Source: Hyphomicrobiaceae bacterium UBA7697 (lineage in GTDB: Bacteria > Pseudomonadota > Alphaproteobacteria > Rhizobiales > Methyloligellaceae). From it: a DNA stretch of 64,000 nucleotides. The stretch spans positions 613,437 through 677,436 of the forward strand of contig DLGJ01000005.1 of NCBI GenBank assembly GCA_002482645.1. The letters are read 5' to 3'. Every line of letters begins with the position of its first letter. Position 1 is the first letter of the stretch. The notes beneath the pieces were generated by a model. The model saw nothing but the letters and a program-made list of their open reading frames with translations. It did no database searches and was not told the DNA's origin. Made by a program: the position numbers and the translations under genes. Positions 62,587 to 64,000 of this stretch are shown piece after piece.

Positions 62587-64000
62587 GTTGCAGCGGCACC
62601 TTTTCCGGAAGGTAGGCGTCGATCGCATCCTGCGTCTTCGGCAGCGCCCCGCTCATGGCGGTGACGCGCTCTTCGGCCCGGCTGTACATCTCGTGCCGGG
62701 CGGTCTCGTTCTGCAGCAGGTCGATCACCGCGCGCGCGAGGCTGTCGGCGTCTTCGACGGTTCCGGCGCCCCCGGCCTTCACAAGCACGTCGTAGGCATC
62801 GCGAAAATTGTGGACGTGGGGCCCGGCGAGAACCGCGGCGCCGAGCTTGATCGCCTCGACGGGATTCTGTCCGCCGTGCTTCACAAGCGAGCCGCCGATG
62901 AAGGCCACGGGCGCAAGCGCATAGAACACGCCGAGTTCACCCATCGTGTCGCCCACATAGATATCGGTGCCGCTGTCGATATGTCCGCCTTGCGCGCGCA
63001 GGACGACCTTCAAGCCTTGTGCCCGCAGCCGGTCGGCGATGGCCGCGCCGCGCTCCGGGTGCCGCGGCACGATGATCGTGGCGATATCGGGCAGTTCTTT
63101 TTTGATCCGCGCATGGGCCGCGCCGATGATTTCGTCCTCGCCGGGATGCGTGCTGGCCGCGAGCCAAATGGGACGGCCCCAAAACGCGGCGGCGAGGTCC
63201 GCCTTGGCCGCTTGGTCCACGGGCGGGGGCGGGGCATCGGCTTTCAAATTGCCGACAGCCATGGATTTCGGCGCGCCGAGCTGCGCGAATTGCTCGGCGA
63301 GGCGTTCGCTCTGCGCGAGGACGAGATCGAACGCGGAGAAGATCGGCCGGCTGAGACCCGGACGCCGCCGCCACCGCTTGTAGGACGGGGGCGACATGCG
63401 CGCATTGATGAGAAGCAGCGGAACCTTCCGCGCCTTCGTCTCGAGCACGAGGTTCGGCCAGATCTCCGATTCGACGAGCACGGCGAGGTCGGGACGCCAA
63501 TGATCGAGAAAGCGTTCGACATAGGCGCCCCTGTCGAGCGGCACATATTGGTGGATCGCGCCTTGCGGCAGGCGCGCGCGCGCGAGACGGGCCGATGTGA
63601 CCGTCGCCGTCGTGAGCAAGACGCGGATGTCGGGCCGCGCCGTCACGATGTGCTCGATCAGCGGGAGCGCGGCGTTGGTTTCGCCGACGGATGCGGCGTG
63701 AAACCACACGAGAAATCCCGAGGGGCGCGGGCCGCTTGCGAATCCGTAACGTTCCGGATGCCGATCCGGTTCTTCCTTGCCTTTGCGCGTCCGCCAGGCC
63801 AGCAGTGCCGGGGCGACGGGCGCGGCGAGCTTCGTGGCGAGCCGGTAGGTCTTGAGCGACAGGCCGGGCTTCAGCGCCTCTTCCGCGCTCAAAGGGTCGG
63901 TGGCGCCGACCAGCGCGTAGGCACGCGCCGTCGTTTCCGCCAGCGCGCGTTCGATCGCTTGCCGCCCTTTCTCGATTTCGTCTTTGTCCTCGCTATCGGG
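62576..64000 (-). CDS. waaA: Kdo transferase WaaA (KdtA), reading frame open to the window edge
   Basis: Adds Kdo to lipid IVA; GT-B glycosyltransferase. The WaaA part begins about residue SLKTYRLATKLAAP (near 63855) and shows WFHAASVGETNAALPLI, VESEIWPNLVLE, NARMSPPSYKRW, the donor-domain region AASTHPGEDEIIGAA and GGSLVKHGGQNPVEAIKLG. The only start in the window is TTG at 63892, without a ribosome binding site. Upstream, the same frame has no stop through 64000 and reads EIEKGRQAIERALAET and ARAYALVGATDPL, like the C terminus of DUF374 acyltransferases, whose gene often precedes waaA. So the protein may be a fusion whose N terminus lies outside the window. The WaaA identity is sure; the fusion is inferred. 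Confidence 0.9.
   Translation of the reverse strand, partial: PDSEDKDEIEKGRQAIERALAETTARAYALVGATDPLSAEEALKPGLSLKTYRLATKLAAPVAPALLAWRTRKGKEEPDRHPERYGFASGPRPSGFLVWFHAASVGETNAALPLIEHIVTARPDIRVLLTTATVTSARLARARLPQGAIHQYVPLDRGAYVERFLDHWRPDLAVLVESEIWPNLVLETKARKVPLLLINARMSPPSYKRWRRRPGLSRPIFSAFDLVLAQSERLAEQFAQLGAPKSMAVGNLKADAPPPPVDQAAKADLAAAFWGRPIWLAASTHPGEDEIIGAAHARIKKELPDIATIIVPRHPERGAAIADRLRAQGLKVVLRAQGGHIDSGTDIYVGDTMGELGVFYALAPVAFIGGSLVKHGGQNPVEAIKLGAAVLAGPHVHNFRDAYDVLVKAGGAGTVEDADSLARAVIDLLQNETARHEMYSRAEERVTAMSGALPKTQDAIDAYLPEKVPLQHAS

Overview
The window is a gene-dense, high-GC chromosomal segment of an alphaproteobacterium, most likely of the order Hyphomicrobiales (Rhizobiales). The evidence is a tRNA-His with A73 and no encoded G-1, a divergent histidyl-tRNA synthetase, a short-form HisG with HisZ, an Irr-type iron box, a phasin, DUF2093 next to lpxK/waaA, a MutL with its own nuclease motif, and many 'MAGLVPAIH'-type palindromic repeats. 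A Hyphomicrobium/Methyloceanibacter-like organism is plausible, but the sequence alone does not fix the genus. No phage, insertion sequence or CRISPR array is visible.

Layout. 0-7 kb, minus strand: an iron-uptake transcription unit (fbpA, a small Cys-rich gene, a two-domain fbpB permease) behind a promoter with Irr-like palindromes, followed by an AsmA-family gene and an orphan PotD-like binding protein. 7-11.4 kb: a PAS/histidine kinase, a phasin, tRNA-His, a cold-shock protein with a long leader, a 36-residue lipoprotein and a small conserved protein. 11.7-21.9 kb: a co-oriented block of exported proteins: two formylglycine-type sulfatases, an outer-membrane barrel with a coiled-coil insert, a periplasmic HAD phosphatase, two small secreted proteins and an octaheme c-type cytochrome with HEAT/TPR repeats; a further small secreted protein lies on the opposite strand. 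22-27.2 kb: surface polysaccharide genes (GT4, epimerase, WecA-like initiating transferase, WbpM/CapD-like dehydratase). 27.4-32.9 kb: an orphan TRAP binding protein followed by glcDEF (glycolate oxidase).

32.9-36.6 kb holds hisS-hisZ-hisG, interrupted by composite palindromic repeats. 36.7-39.7 kb holds a histidine-phosphatase-like exported protein and groES-groEL under a CIRCE operator. 40-45.3 kb holds a TipF-like degenerate EAL protein, an acidic exported protein, a class IIA HAD protein, a CheY-like receiver, a MaoC hydratase and ribF. 45.3-53.4 kb holds ileS-lspA, a DUF3035/BamF-like lipoprotein and two M16 peptidase genes (one active, one lacking the zinc site). 53.4-64 kb holds mutL, rsmD, rluB, tadA, purD, xseA, DUF2093, lpxK and waaA, plus two unknown small genes.

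The most unusual points are: (1) the isoleucyl-tRNA synthetase carries an in-frame histone-H1-like Lys/Ala/Pro-rich N-terminal extension of about 260 residues; (2) the waaA frame stays open to the window edge and reads into what looks like the end of a DUF374 acyltransferase, suggesting a fused lipid A enzyme; (3) the sulfatase/barrel/octaheme block looks like an uncharacterised periplasmic system; (4) a Cys-rich gene sits inside the iron transporter operon. Several intergenic regions also carry short tandem arrays (18 bp, 18 bp and 11 bp units).
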